From the NCBI RefSeq assembly GCF_900169485.1, contig NZ_LT821227.1:1054001-1118000 (forward strand): a stretch of 64,000 bases of DNA, read 5' to 3'. Position 1 is the stretch's first letter. Every line of letters starts with the position of its first letter. A program made the position numbers and the translations under genes. This document shows positions 53,199-62,898 of the stretch, piece after piece. A model generated the notes under the pieces. It was not told where the DNA came from. It made no database searches and saw only the letters and a program-made list of their open reading frames with translations. The stretch comes from Phoenicibacter congonensis (GTDB lineage Bacteria > Actinomycetota > Coriobacteriia > Coriobacteriales > Eggerthellaceae).

Positions 53199-55139
53199 CT
53201 ACCCCAAGAAAATAAATATCGAATAGATTAATGAAATTACAATTAATGCGCCACCAAAGACCTGAACAAGCGGAGTAATGCTCTCTCCAAAATATTTATC
53301 GAGATAGAAATTTCTCGCAGTAGCGCTAACAGGCTCACCAAGAGATCCTTCAAAACTACGCTTGCCTGAATCGGCAGTAACGCCTGCTAGGTATGGTGTT
53401 AGCTGTCGATCATCTGCACGTCTTGTCTTTCCAACTATTGCAAACAAGAAATAAATAACAGCAATTGCCATCACTGCACTGAAAATAAGCATGTCTAAAG
53501 ACAAGTAGTTTGTCGCATGCTCATTTGTTCCTAGCAGAGACATTCCAACTTTGTCAGCGACAAATATTGACAAAACTGGCAGTAAAATGTTTGCAACTGC
53601 TAGCAAAATTGCCATCAAATTAAATGTGAATTTCTCCGTGTTGGTGACAGTCTTCTCGACATTCTCTGAGCAAGAAGTTATGCCAGCGAGCTTTCCAAGC
53701 CATTTCGCCCAATACATAAAAGTAGCTGCACTGCCAAAACAAAGAAACACTAAAAGTGTTAGGTTTTTAAAGTCAATTGCAGAAATGATTGCTGCCCATT
53801 TCGCGATGAGCATACCGAAAGGCGCAACAAACATTGCAAGAATTCCAAACATCATGAAACGTGCAAGCTTAGGCATGCGATCAAAGAGCAAGTCAAAACT
53901 CTCAATGTCTCTGCTACCAATGTGATGTTCGGCAGTTCCAACGCAAAGGAACAGCATAGACTTCGCAATTGCGTGGAAAATTATCAACATTACCGCAGCC
54001 CAAACTGCAATATCTGTTCCGATGCCAGCACACATTGTGATTAGACCAAGGTTTGCAATTGTAGAATAGGCCAAAACACGTTTTCCGTTTGATTGAGAAA
54101 TCGCAAAGAGTGAAGCGAACAGGAAAGTCAAACCTCCCACAAGGCACACAACCATTCCAACAAATTCACAAGCCGCAAACAATGGGCTGAGCTTTACAAG
54201 CAAGAAAACACCAGCTTTAACCATTGTGGACGAGTGTAGCAAAGCTGAAGTAGGAGTTGGTGCAACCATTGCGCCTAAAAGCCAAGTGTGAAATGGAATT
54301 TGTGCCGCTTTTGTAAAAGCCGAAAGTGCAAAAAGCGCAAGTGGAATCATCACAATAACTGGGTCTTGAATACCAATCTTAATAAATTCGTTGAACTCAG
54401 CCGTTCCTGTATATTTGCAAGACAAAAAGATAGCAAGAGCAAAAGCCAAACCACCAATGAGGTTCATGGTTATTTGCAAAAATGAATTCTTAATTGCTTC
54501 ATCTGTGCGAGTGTAGCCGATAAGAAGGAATGAACAAACTGTGGTCATTTCCCATCCGCAAAGCATCCAATTCATGTCGTTTGAGAAGATGATTAAGAAC
54601 ATCGCTCCCAAAAAAGCAACACAAACGGCAAAAAAGAATGATCTTCTGTCTTTAGCATCCTTTGGCTCATGGTCTTGGAAGTCTTTCATGTAGCCAATGG
54701 CATAAACGCAAATCGCACTTCCAATAATGCCAATAATTAGCGTCATTACTAAAGTGAGCATGTCAACAGAGAATCCGTTTGTGACATGAACTGAAGCTTT
54801 TTCAGGGCTAAATTCTAAATAGAACTCAAAAGCTAACTGCAAAGCTGCGAGAATGGCGGGAATTACTTTTTTATATTTAAAGCAAAACCCGAGAACAACA
54901 ACCATCAGCAATACATTGATTCCGAAGCAAATGTAGTCGAATGCATGAGAAGTAAAGTTAATTAGCAGTTTTGACTGATCAACTCCAGAGATGTAACTGA
55001 TAGCTGCAAATGCAATTGCCGCACAAGCCGTTAGAAGACATGTGACAATGACTGTGACATCTCTTGCCTTGCCTTTCAAAGCCAAGCATAACAATGCACC
55101 TGCAAAAGGGATAAGTATGAGTGTAAATATAGTTTCCAT
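53199..55139 (-). CDS. echA: Ech hydrogenase membrane subunit EchA (NuoL-like ion pump)
   Basis: A 646-residue antiporter-like subunit, close to M. barkeri EchA in length, with about 16 transmembrane segments. Key blocks are WMLCGWEMTTVCSFLLIGYT (glutamate helix), AFTKAAQIPFHTWLLGAMVAPTPTSALLHSS (lysine helix) and RVLAYSTIANLG. The start METIFTLIL at 55139 fits the family; the earlier in-frame TTG at 55244 would add a polar non-family stretch. No Shine-Dalgarno is seen; the ATG is 8 bp after a -10 box. Confidence 0.93.
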   Translation of the reverse strand: METIFTLILIPFAGALLCLALKGKARDVTVIVTCLLTACAAIAFAAISYISGVDQSKLLINFTSHAFDYICFGINVLLMVVVLGFCFKYKKVIPAILAALQLAFEFYLEFSPEKASVHVTNGFSVDMLTLVMTLIIGIIGSAICVYAIGYMKDFQDHEPKDAKDRRSFFFAVCVAFLGAMFLIIFSNDMNWMLCGWEMTTVCSFLLIGYTRTDEAIKNSFLQITMNLIGGLAFALAIFLSCKYTGTAEFNEFIKIGIQDPVIVMIPLALFALSAFTKAAQIPFHTWLLGAMVAPTPTSALLHSSTMVKAGVFLLVKLSPLFAACEFVGMVVCLVGGLTFLFASLFAISQSNGKRVLAYSTIANLGLITMCAGIGTDIAVWAAVMLIIFHAIAKSMLFLCVGTAEHHIGSRDIESFDLLFDRMPKLARFMMFGILAMFVAPFGMLIAKWAAIISAIDFKNLTLLVFLCFGSAATFMYWAKWLGKLAGITSCSENVEKTVTNTEKFTFNLMAILLAVANILLPVLSIFVADKVGMSLLGTNEHATNYLSLDMLIFSAVMAIAVIYFLFAIVGKTRRADDRQLTPYLAGVTADSGKRSFEGSLGEPVSATARNFYLDKYFGESITPLVQVFGGALIVISLIYSIFIFLG

Positions 55140-55147
55140 GACTGTTA

Positions 55148-55176
55148 ATTTTAGCAACGCACTATTTATGAACCAA
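55148..55176 (-). promoter_or_regulatory. Putative promoter of the ech operon giving a leaderless mRNA
   Basis: TTGGTT (55176-55171), a 17-bp spacer and TAAAAT (55153-55148) on the minus strand. The echA ATG lies 8 bp after the -10 box, so transcription would start at or next to the start codon. The lack of a ribosome site agrees with leaderless translation. Confidence 0.6.
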
Positions 55177-55326
55177 GTAATCGGGTTTATTTTTGGCGAG
55201 CGTAAAAAGAAAGGGAAGGTTTGAACGCGTTTTTTGTGTTTCAACTCGCATGTGTTACAAATTCATTAGCCGTAACATCAAATAATATGAATTTTGTAAA
55301 TTTGTGTTTCGAGTAAAAAATAAATG

Positions 55327-56097
55327 CTAATGAATGGCAAGTTGCAGACTCAAAAGGTTACAACCAATGTGGTATCTAACCCACCACTTCAAGATCTTGG
55401 CTAGTTCATAGACTTTTCCATGAACTAAATTAATGTCCTTTAGGATTTCCTCATAGGTCGAAGAAATCATCCACCTTAAAACACAAACAGACTCCAACGA
55501 AACTTCAAAAGAATTATTCTCGCTTGCACAATCAGCACAAAGAATGCCTCCTTCTGAAGGCGAAAACGCGGTCCTATCTAAGTCACATGACAACAAATTC
55601 CCGCAATGCGAACAGATTGAAAGTTGCGGTCTAAAGCCTTCAATAGAAAGCATTTTAAAAGCTGCAGTAATAGATAGTTCCTTAGTAGCAAAAATGTTAT
55701 TGTTCATGAGAGTGAGAGTTTTTAAGACAAATTCCCACATGACAGGCGACACTTGCCCATGAAAAGAGAGACGCCACAATAGTTCCATAACGAGACTTGC
55801 CCTAGAAAAGGCAAAAAAATCGGCTCTTAAGTTCTCAAAACTTGTGCAAAGCTTCGCTTCTCTGATGATGTGCAAGTTTTTAGTTCTTGCAATACAAACA
55901 TGAGCCACATTAAACAAATCGAGCCTGTTAGAAAAAGTGTTGCCTGGCTTTCTGGCACTTTTAGCGACTGCACGAATGATGGCACCATCAGGAGTTAGAA
56001 GATCAAGAATCAAATCATTCTCAGACAACTTCGTCTTGTGAATAACAACAACGTCACTGACATATGTGCGAGATGGATAACTTTTAGTCAAAGACAA
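55327..56097 (-). CDS. recO: DNA repair protein RecO
   Basis: A 256-residue protein with an N-terminal OB fold (VVVIHKTKLSENDLILDLLT), a helical middle and a zinc finger, SHCGNLL...CADC, at about residues 163-190. It helps load RecA onto single-stranded DNA in the RecFOR pathway. The start may be TTG at 56097 or TTG at 56091; the latter is better spaced from GGGG. It is the last gene of the housekeeping row, followed by the ech promoter region. Confidence 0.87.
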   Translation of the reverse strand: MSLTKSYPSRTYVSDVVVIHKTKLSENDLILDLLTPDGAIIRAVAKSARKPGNTFSNRLDLFNVAHVCIARTKNLHIIREAKLCTSFENLRADFFAFSRASLVMELLWRLSFHGQVSPVMWEFVLKTLTLMNNNIFATKELSITAAFKMLSIEGFRPQLSICSHCGNLLSCDLDRTAFSPSEGGILCADCASENNSFEVSLESVCVLRWMISSTYEEILKDINLVHGKVYELAKILKWWVRYHIGCNLLSLQLAIH

Positions 56098-56116
56098 CCC
56101 CAGCTGATGAAACCAT

Positions 56117-57736
56117 CTATGCCTGTTTTATGTTCGGAGAAATAGCTACGATGTTGCTGTTATCGTCAAAAGAAATTGCTCCTTGAATGGTTTCGCTTGT
56201 AGGGTTATTGATTTGAAGCCCAAAGACAGTTTCATATTGATGCGCTGTGATGGTAAAAGCGACAGTTCCACCACTAGTCCACTGAAGAGCAGTTACTTTC
56301 TCAAGCTCATATTTCTTCCCATCCATTGTAAAGTGATTTGCTCCACTAAAGAAGTCGCGTGCTGCCTCAACAAGTTTTGTTGATCTGTGGACACAAACTG
56401 TGATTGTGACCTCCGACCCACTCTTTAAAGCAGTGTCCTTCTCAGGGTTAGTAGACAGAACTGTTCCTTCTTTTTGATCGTCATTAAAGGCCTCAACGGA
56501 AGAAACGCTAAAGCCTGCATCCTCAATTGCCTTCTTGGCATCATCCTCACTCATTCCAACAACATCAGGAACGCGATAGGGCTCAGCAAAAACAATTGCC
56601 ACCCTCGCATCTGCCTTAGTGGGAGTGTCAACAGCTGGTGTTACTGAAAGAACACTTCCTTCCTTTTCGTCAGATTTTTCGCTTGTGAATTCAAAATTTG
56701 TAAAACCGTTTTTTTCCATAACTAGCTTTGCGTCATCTTTTGACATGCCCACAATGTCAGGAATAACACGCTTGGTCGAAATTTTGAGTGTTACTGTGGA
56801 ACCTTTTGCAGCACGGGTGCCTGCTCCTGGATCCATCTCAATTACAAGACCCTCAACTTCATCGCTTGGCATTTGCTCTTCCTCAACCACAAAACCAGCA
56901 GCCTCCACCTGTGCTTTAGCATCTGCCTCATTCAAGTTCACAACATCGGGTATAACTTTTCCTCCCCAAAGTTGCAAAGCATAGGTGAGCGCTGCGAGTG
57001 CAACAAGAGAAACGGCAATAACGCAAACAATGACTGCATTTCTTTTTTTCTTGGGGTCCAAATTTTTCTTTTCATCGACAGACCCAACTGAATAGCTCTT
57101 CGCATCTGAAGATGAATTGTCAGTTTCAACTGGAGTTAATTGTGCTGTTTTATCAACATCGAAGTTTGAAAACTCATTTTTAATATCATCGTCAACAGGC
57201 TCTAGTACAGCAGTTTGTCCAGCAAATTCATCTTCGGCATAATCTGCTGCAATCTGGGAATCTAAATTCCCCGAAACCCCAGACTCATCATCACTATCTA
57301 CATCAAACGGCTCAATTACGGCAGTAATTTCTGGGTCTTGAACTGACTCTTGTGCCTGAGTTACATCGCTTGAATCTGTGGTTGCAAATTCTTTCGAACT
57401 TGTGTCATCAAAATCTTTTTGAGCTCGAATATCTGTCTCAAGAGAATCTTTAAGGTTTCTGTCGCCCGATTGAGAATCGCAGCATTCGCCAACTTGATCT
57501 TTAAAATCTCTAATTTCTTCTTGCAAAGGGCAATCTTCAACAAAAGAAGAATCGTTAGTGTAGTCAATACCCTTCAGGTCAGCAGTAGGCGCTGATTTTG
57601 GTTTACAAGTGGCCAAGAGTTCTTCATCTTCAAAAATCTCACTTGCAATTGGAGCAATGCTAGGCAGTTCATATCCACATTCATCACAAAACTTGGCACT
57701 GGCTCGATTGGGAGTTCCGCACTTAGGACAAATCAT
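56117..57736 (-). CDS. PASTA domain membrane protein with zinc ribbon
   Basis: A 539-residue protein. An N-terminal zinc ribbon (CPKCGTPN...CDECGYE) is followed by about 200 acidic, probably disordered residues, one transmembrane helix (NAVIVCVIAVSLVALAALT, about residues 232-252), and three PASTA repeats beginning VIPDVVNL, VIPDIVGM and RVPDVVGM. A further ~90-residue C-terminal domain is not recognised. PASTA domains bind muropeptides or lipid II, usually attached to Ser/Thr kinases; no kinase domain is present here, so it is a receptor-like or scaffold protein. AAGGG precedes the ATG. Confidence 0.87.
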   Translation of the reverse strand: MICPKCGTPNRASAKFCDECGYELPSIAPIASEIFEDEELLATCKPKSAPTADLKGIDYTNDSSFVEDCPLQEEIRDFKDQVGECCDSQSGDRNLKDSLETDIRAQKDFDDTSSKEFATTDSSDVTQAQESVQDPEITAVIEPFDVDSDDESGVSGNLDSQIAADYAEDEFAGQTAVLEPVDDDIKNEFSNFDVDKTAQLTPVETDNSSSDAKSYSVGSVDEKKNLDPKKKRNAVIVCVIAVSLVALAALTYALQLWGGKVIPDVVNLNEADAKAQVEAAGFVVEEEQMPSDEVEGLVIEMDPGAGTRAAKGSTVTLKISTKRVIPDIVGMSKDDAKLVMEKNGFTNFEFTSEKSDEKEGSVLSVTPAVDTPTKADARVAIVFAEPYRVPDVVGMSEDDAKKAIEDAGFSVSSVEAFNDDQKEGTVLSTNPEKDTALKSGSEVTITVCVHRSTKLVEAARDFFSGANHFTMDGKKYELEKVTALQWTSGGTVAFTITAHQYETVFGLQINNPTSETIQGAISFDDNSNIVAISPNIKQA

Positions 57737-57884
57737 TGTTGTTACCCTTTAACTTAAAAATAATCAATGTAGCAAATTATAAAACACACGCTAGAGGTTG
57801 TGTTCTAGGACAACAACTAACAGTGGTCAAAGTTTATAAAATTAAAAATGATGAATTAATTGGCTGAAAGTGAACTTTGTCAAA

Positions 57885-58838
57885 CTATTGGCAATAGCCA
57901 AACTTTCTAATTGCGTTATCATCGCGGCGCCAATTTTTCTTTAACTTAACAGAGAGCTGCAAGTTGATATTCTTATCAAAATAACTCTCAAGTTCAATTC
58001 GAGCATTTTTCCCGATTCTTTTGAGTTGAGAACCTGCTTTTCCAACTACAATACCAATTTGAGAGTCTCTCTCCACATAAATGGTCGAATAGATGTTTAA
58101 CGTTTTCCCATTAGAAGATTCATAAATATCATCGGTCACAACACCGATTGAATGAGGAAGCTCTTCTTTTAAATCGTGCAAGATTTGCTCACGAACTACC
58201 TCAGCAGCATAAACATAGTCATCAACATCACTAGTTTCATCGCTTGAAAACCATCTGTGGCCTTCAGGTATCCTGTCCTTTATTAAATCAATGAGCAAGT
58301 CAATGTTAGTTTTGTCAAATGCAGAAATTGGAACGATTTCTTCAAAATCAAACGTCTCACTCAAGTGTTTAATTTGCAACAAAATCTGCTCATCGGTGGC
58401 GATGTCGGTTTTAGTCAAAAGGCAAAACTTATGTGCTGAACTTTTTTTAACTTCTTCAAGAACCCACGCATCTCCCCTACCAAAAGGTCGAGTTGAATCA
58501 ACAAGAAAACAAACAACGTCACTATCTTGTAATGCTTGATAGGCGGCCAAATTTAGCTCTTCGCCCATCACATCTCTAGGTTTGTGTATTCCAGGAGTGT
58601 CAACTATTATGATTTGACAGTCGACACGATTAATAACCCCGGAAAAACGATGACGTGTTGTGTTGGCGACTTTAGATGTGATTGCTACTTTTTTGCCAAC
58701 AAGAGCGTTTAGTAAAGTAGATTTTCCAGAATTTGGCCTTCCAACAAAAGTGACAAAGCCACTTTTAAAACCTTCTGGGACGTCAAGCAAATCTTCAACA
58801 TCACTTTTGTTTTCTTTGAAATAGGAATCTAAATCCAC
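57885..58838 (-). CDS. era: GTPase Era
   Basis: A 317-residue GTPase for 30S ribosome assembly. G1 is GRPNSGKST, G3 is DTPGIH and G4 is LLTKTD; a C-terminal KH domain has the GKAGSQLKRIGKNAR motif that binds the 3' end of 16S rRNA. The GTG start at 58838 has AGGAG upstream. The ybeY-dgkA gene ends 20 bp before, matching the usual ybeY-dgkA-era order. Confidence 0.96.
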   Translation of the reverse strand: MDLDSYFKENKSDVEDLLDVPEGFKSGFVTFVGRPNSGKSTLLNALVGKKVAITSKVANTTRHRFSGVINRVDCQIIIVDTPGIHKPRDVMGEELNLAAYQALQDSDVVCFLVDSTRPFGRGDAWVLEEVKKSSAHKFCLLTKTDIATDEQILLQIKHLSETFDFEEIVPISAFDKTNIDLLIDLIKDRIPEGHRWFSSDETSDVDDYVYAAEVVREQILHDLKEELPHSIGVVTDDIYESSNGKTLNIYSTIYVERDSQIGIVVGKAGSQLKRIGKNARIELESYFDKNINLQLSVKLKKNWRRDDNAIRKFGYCQ

Positions 58839-58858
58839 TAAAGTCTCCTAAAAAATGC

Positions 58859-59776
58859 TTAAAAAAGATGAACTATAGCTGGAATATAAATCAATAAACC
58901 AACAATAACGCTCATGATAGAAACTAAAAGAACTGCTCCTGCAGCACAATCTTTTGCATGTTTTGCAAGAAGGCTCCATTCAGGACTAACCAAATCAACA
59001 ATTGACTCTATTGCAGTGTTTACAAGCTCAAGTGTCAAAACGATGAACGCACAAATTACGATGATTGACAGAGAGGCAACATCAAGCTTCAACAGAACTC
59101 CAAACAAAACAGCTAAAACTGCAATTGGAATGTGAATTTTGAAATTACGCTGAGTTTTTATTCCATGAGCAATTCCTTGACATGCAAAACCGAAAGCTTT
59201 TGGAAAAGGAATTGGTGATTCTTTAAGGGAGTGGTGCACGAAATTGTCATCAAGATTTGGAATTGATGCATCCTCACTGTGATTAGTGTGCTCGATCTTT
59301 GGAATTTCATAGCCATACCAAGATGACAAGATTTCATGCTCGCGTCTTTCCATGGTTGCAGCTTCATCATCTTTAATGTGGTCATAGCCTAAAAGATGCA
59401 AAATACCATGGCAAAGCATGAGTCGCATTTCTTGTGCAGGAGTGTTTCCAAAGTTTTCGCATTGTTTAATGCACACTTCGGGACAAATAATAACATCGCC
59501 TAACACGCAAATTTCAGCTCCGTCTTCTAAAATGGCCCCATCACATTCAAAAGAAAGAACATCTGTGGGCCCGTCAATGCCACGATAGTCTCGATTTAAC
59601 TCATGAATTGTGTCTGAATCAACAAAAGAAATTGACACTTCCGACTCATCAGGCGCATTTTCTTCGGCAAGACAATGAGATGCAAAATCGCGCACCTCAT
59701 CTTCAGAAAATGTAGCATCGCCTACTTCGTTATTGATTAAGATATTCAAATTAAATTGCTTTCGTAAATCACTCAC
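58859..59776 (-). CDS. Fusion of endoribonuclease YbeY and diacylglycerol/undecaprenol kinase DgkA
   Basis: A 305-residue two-domain protein. Residues 1-160 are YbeY, an rRNA-processing metal-dependent RNase, with the zinc motif HGILHLLGYDH and GPTDVLSFE. A linker of about 30 residues leads to a DgkA-type membrane kinase (about residues 185-305) with KTQRNFKIH, ELVNTAIESIVDL and AKDCAAGAVLL and three transmembrane segments. The genes are separate neighbours in many Gram-positives. No stop or frameshift lies between the domains. It overlaps the end of mtaB by 8 bp. Confidence 0.93.
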   Translation of the reverse strand: MSDLRKQFNLNILINNEVGDATFSEDEVRDFASHCLAEENAPDESEVSISFVDSDTIHELNRDYRGIDGPTDVLSFECDGAILEDGAEICVLGDVIICPEVCIKQCENFGNTPAQEMRLMLCHGILHLLGYDHIKDDEAATMERREHEILSSWYGYEIPKIEHTNHSEDASIPNLDDNFVHHSLKESPIPFPKAFGFACQGIAHGIKTQRNFKIHIPIAVLAVLFGVLLKLDVASLSIIVICAFIVLTLELVNTAIESIVDLVSPEWSLLAKHAKDCAAGAVLLVSIMSVIVGLLIYIPAIVHLF

Positions 59777-60935
59777 AAAACATTTCTTTACTCAATTTTA
59801 CAAGCAACAACTCACCTGGCTCATTAAATGTTGCCGATTTAATAGTAAAGAATGAATCTGTTGTTGCACGACAATCGTTTTCGGTAACAACCCATTCTTG
59901 ACATCCCTCTCTTTTGTTGAACTCCTGAATTCTTAGAGCGTAGCTCAATTTGCGCAATTCGCTTGCGCGTTGTTTTTTAACGCCATCAGGGATTTGGTTC
60001 TCCATGGAACAGGCAGGAGTGCCTTCTCGTTTTGAATATGGAAAAACATGTATTTTTGAAAAATGTAACCTTTTTGCAAGGCTGACAGTGTCTTTAAAAT
60101 CAGCTTCAGTCTCACCAGGAAAACCAACGATTATGTCGGTAGACAATGAAAAATTTGGCATCAGAGAATAGATTTTTTCGCATAATGAAATGAATTGCTC
60201 AGCTGAATAATGCCGATCCATTAGCTTCAAAATTCGATTTGAACCAGATTGAAGTGGCATGTGAAGATGCTTGCAAACCCGACTACCTGCATTCTGAATT
60301 GTCTCCAAAAGTTCACCGGTCACCTCAGGAGGTTCAATGCTAGAAATTCGAAACCGGCAATTCTTCGTAGAATCTAACAACTCTCGCAATAATTCGGAGA
60401 GAGATGGATCAGAGTAATTGCCTAAATTTATGCCTGTGAGCACAATTTCTGATGCACCCTGTTTGTCGAGTTCAACACATTGGCGAATAACATCTTCTTT
60501 TTTGATTGAAATGCTTTTTCCTCGCGCGACATGAACTATGCAAAAAGTGCAAGCATTGTCACATCCATCTTGGATTTTAACGTTGACGCGAGATATCGCT
60601 GTCGAGTCCAAATCTAGCGGTTTGCTTGTGTTTGCAAGAAGGTCAAATTTGCTAACAACTTCAATTCTGTCTGAAAGCCCTTCGTAATAATCAGGAGATA
60701 TTTCAGCAGCACAGCCTGTTACTATTACTTTTGCATGTTTGTTTTTTTCAAGAACACCTCTAACAGTTTTCCGAGTCTTTTTTTCAGCAACACCAGTAAC
60801 TGTGCAAGTGTTCACAAAAACAACATCAGCTTCTTCAAGAGGTGCAACAACATCAGTTTCTTTCATTTTTTCAATGATTAAATCAGATTCAGCGCGATTT
60901 ACCCTGCAACCCAAATTAACAACAGCGAAACTCAT
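59769..60935 (-). CDS. mtaB: tRNA (t6A37)-methylthiotransferase MtaB
   Basis: A 388-residue radical SAM methylthiotransferase. The N-terminal MTTase domain has cysteines in LGCRVN, VNTCTVTG and VTGCAAE; the radical SAM motif CDNACTFCIV follows near residue 130, and a short TRAM-like end. It converts t6A to ms2t6A in tRNAs that read ANN codons. It abuts the rsmE stop without a gap. Confidence 0.93.
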   Translation of the reverse strand: MSFAVVNLGCRVNRAESDLIIEKMKETDVVAPLEEADVVFVNTCTVTGVAEKKTRKTVRGVLEKNKHAKVIVTGCAAEISPDYYEGLSDRIEVVSKFDLLANTSKPLDLDSTAISRVNVKIQDGCDNACTFCIVHVARGKSISIKKEDVIRQCVELDKQGASEIVLTGINLGNYSDPSLSELLRELLDSTKNCRFRISSIEPPEVTGELLETIQNAGSRVCKHLHMPLQSGSNRILKLMDRHYSAEQFISLCEKIYSLMPNFSLSTDIIVGFPGETEADFKDTVSLAKRLHFSKIHVFPYSKREGTPACSMENQIPDGVKKQRASELRKLSYALRIQEFNKREGCQEWVVTENDCRATTDSFFTIKSATFNEPGELLLVKLSKEMFCE

Positions 60936-61706
60936 TTATAAAAGTCTCCCAAGAACAAAACTCACTAACGCACAAGATACGACACCTGCAGTTTCTGTTC
61001 TCAATATTGTGTCACCCAAAGTGCAAACACTGCACGTTGATTCTTTTGAAATAGCTGCAATTTCTTCTTCAGTGATGCCACCCTCTGGTCCAATGACAAC
61101 TGCAATCTGTTTAACTAGAGATTTGCAATTTCCCATCTTCTGTTTAATCGCAGAATCAACGAAGCTATTCTCTTCTGCCTTTTCCCAAAAAACTATAACC
61201 AAATCAAAATCTTTTAATTTGTGCAGAAAGTCATGCTCATTGTTCAAGATATCAACATGTGGGATGGTTGCCCGTCCAGATTGCATTGATGCGCTTTTTG
61301 CAATGTTTTTGTATCTGTCGAGTTTATTAACAAGAGAACTTTCTTTAACTTTTGCGACAGAACGAGCCATGTTAACTGCATAAAATCTATCTATGCCGAT
61401 TTCAGTTGTTGCACGCAAAACTTCATCGAGCTTTGTGTTTTTTGAAATCCCTTGGAAAAGAGTTAACGACCAGCTTTTCTCCTTATGCGATACTCGCTTT
61501 GATATTTTTGCAAAAACATCCGAATCTCTAATATCAGTTATTTCTAACTCAAAATAGTTTCCAGATTTATCCACAACAGTAACATGCTCGCCAATTCTCA
61601 GGCGTTGAGCCTTTATGTGCTTTTTGTCATCTTCAGAAAAAACAACGAGGAACTCTAAATTTGTGAGTTCCTCTATGTTTTCATTTTCAACGAAATAATG
61701 ATGCAT
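60936..61706 (-). CDS. rsmE: 16S rRNA (uracil-1498 N3)-methyltransferase RsmE
   Basis: A 256-residue SPOUT methyltransferase. An N-terminal PUA-like domain (HIKAQRLRIGEHVTVVD) precedes the knotted SAM-binding core with VIGPEGGITEEEI and TLGDTILRTETAGV. It methylates U1498 in 16S rRNA. It follows dnaJ by 26 bp, as in many Gram-positive genomes. Confidence 0.94.
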   Translation of the reverse strand: MHHYFVENENIEELTNLEFLVVFSEDDKKHIKAQRLRIGEHVTVVDKSGNYFELEITDIRDSDVFAKISKRVSHKEKSWSLTLFQGISKNTKLDEVLRATTEIGIDRFYAVNMARSVAKVKESSLVNKLDRYKNIAKSASMQSGRATIPHVDILNNEHDFLHKLKDFDLVIVFWEKAEENSFVDSAIKQKMGNCKSLVKQIAVVIGPEGGITEEEIAAISKESTCSVCTLGDTILRTETAGVVSCALVSFVLGRLL

Positions 61707-61732
61707 TGTTTTATCAGTTTGGGTAGGAATTG

Positions 61733-62881
61733 CTAGTTAAATGCATCGCGCAATTTTTCAAGCGGAGATCTTGTGTCGCTTGTTGGCTGTCCCATTTCTT
61801 CTGCCAATGACTCCAAAATTTCTCGTTCTTTCTTCTTTAGTTTTTTAGGAATTTCAACCTTAACATGAATAATCATATCACCACGGCCTGCCCCTCTAAA
61901 CTTTGGCAAGCCATGCCCTTTAACGCGGATTTTATCACCAGTCTGAGAACCTTCAGGAACTTTCACAGTGACGACTTCCCCGTCTAGAATTCCGTCTATT
62001 TCAAGATTTGCACCCAGAGCAGCCTGAACCATCGGAACTGACAACGAAACATGCAAATCATTGCCATGACGTTCATAATAATCATGGCGTTGAACTCTGA
62101 TTGTGACTATCAGATCACCTGCCATAGCACCTTGTATTCCTGCTTCACCATATCCGGAAACACGGAGTTGTTGTCCGTCTTGAATTCCAGCAGGAATCTC
62201 AACAGAAACACGCTGACGATCTGGCACTCGGCCCTGACCACCACATTCTGAGCAAGCACCCTCAATTTTTGTTCCTGTGCCGTTACAAACACTGCAAGCA
62301 GTGGCAGTTTGCATATCTCCAAGGAATGTGTGCTGAACAGTTACCACACGTCCAGTGCCATTGCAGGCATCGCATTTGACCTCTTTGCCGTTCTCGCCTA
62401 GTCCAGTGCCATGGCAATCCTGGCATGGAGCAAGTCTGTCATAGACAATTTCTTTTTTGCAACCAGTCGCAACCTCCTCGAGAGTAATTCTGAGGCCAAT
62501 TTGCATATCGCGGCCTTCTTTGCGAACCTGACGAACTCCCGCTGAACCTCCAAAGCCGCTAAAGAAAGTCGAGAAAATGTCACCCATGCCGCCAAAGCCG
62601 CCACCAAACAAATCATCAAAGTCAACGTACCCTGCTCCACCAGGACCAGCCGAAGAGGCAGTACCAGGAATGGTCCCAAAACGGTCATACTGTGCCTTCT
62701 TTTGAGGGTCAGACAAAATGTCATAGGCCTCATTTAACTCCTTAAATTTTTCTTCAGCATCTGGAGCTTTGTTAACGTCTGGATGCAGCTCCCTCGCACG
62801 ATGGCGATATGCTTTTTTTATCTCAGCTTCCGTAGCGTTTTTGTCAACACCAAGCACGGAATATAAGTCTTTACCTGCCAA
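61733..62881 (-). CDS. dnaJ: Chaperone protein DnaJ
   Basis: A 382-residue type I J-protein. The J domain has HPDVNK; a Gly/Phe-rich linker follows ([20 protein letters not shown]), then four CxxCxGxG zinc motifs ([32 protein letters not shown]) and the C-terminal peptide-binding domains. It stimulates DnaK ATPase. It lies 17 bp after hrcA and is presumably under CIRCE control. dnaK and grpE are not next to it. Confidence 0.96.
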   Translation of the reverse strand: MAGKDLYSVLGVDKNATEAEIKKAYRHRARELHPDVNKAPDAEEKFKELNEAYDILSDPQKKAQYDRFGTIPGTASSAGPGGAGYVDFDDLFGGGFGGMGDIFSTFFSGFGGSAGVRQVRKEGRDMQIGLRITLEEVATGCKKEIVYDRLAPCQDCHGTGLGENGKEVKCDACNGTGRVVTVQHTFLGDMQTATACSVCNGTGTKIEGACSECGGQGRVPDRQRVSVEIPAGIQDGQQLRVSGYGEAGIQGAMAGDLIVTIRVQRHDYYERHGNDLHVSLSVPMVQAALGANLEIDGILDGEVVTVKVPEGSQTGDKIRVKGHGLPKFRGAGRGDMIIHVKVEIPKKLKKKEREILESLAEEMGQPTSDTRSPLEKLRDAFN

Positions 62882-62898
62882 AATCTATCCTCTCAAAA

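Noticed and set aside
60739-61383. A 214-residue plus-strand frame opposite mtaB and rsmE
   Set aside because: It spans the junction of two clearly recognised minus-strand genes and has no recognisable domains.
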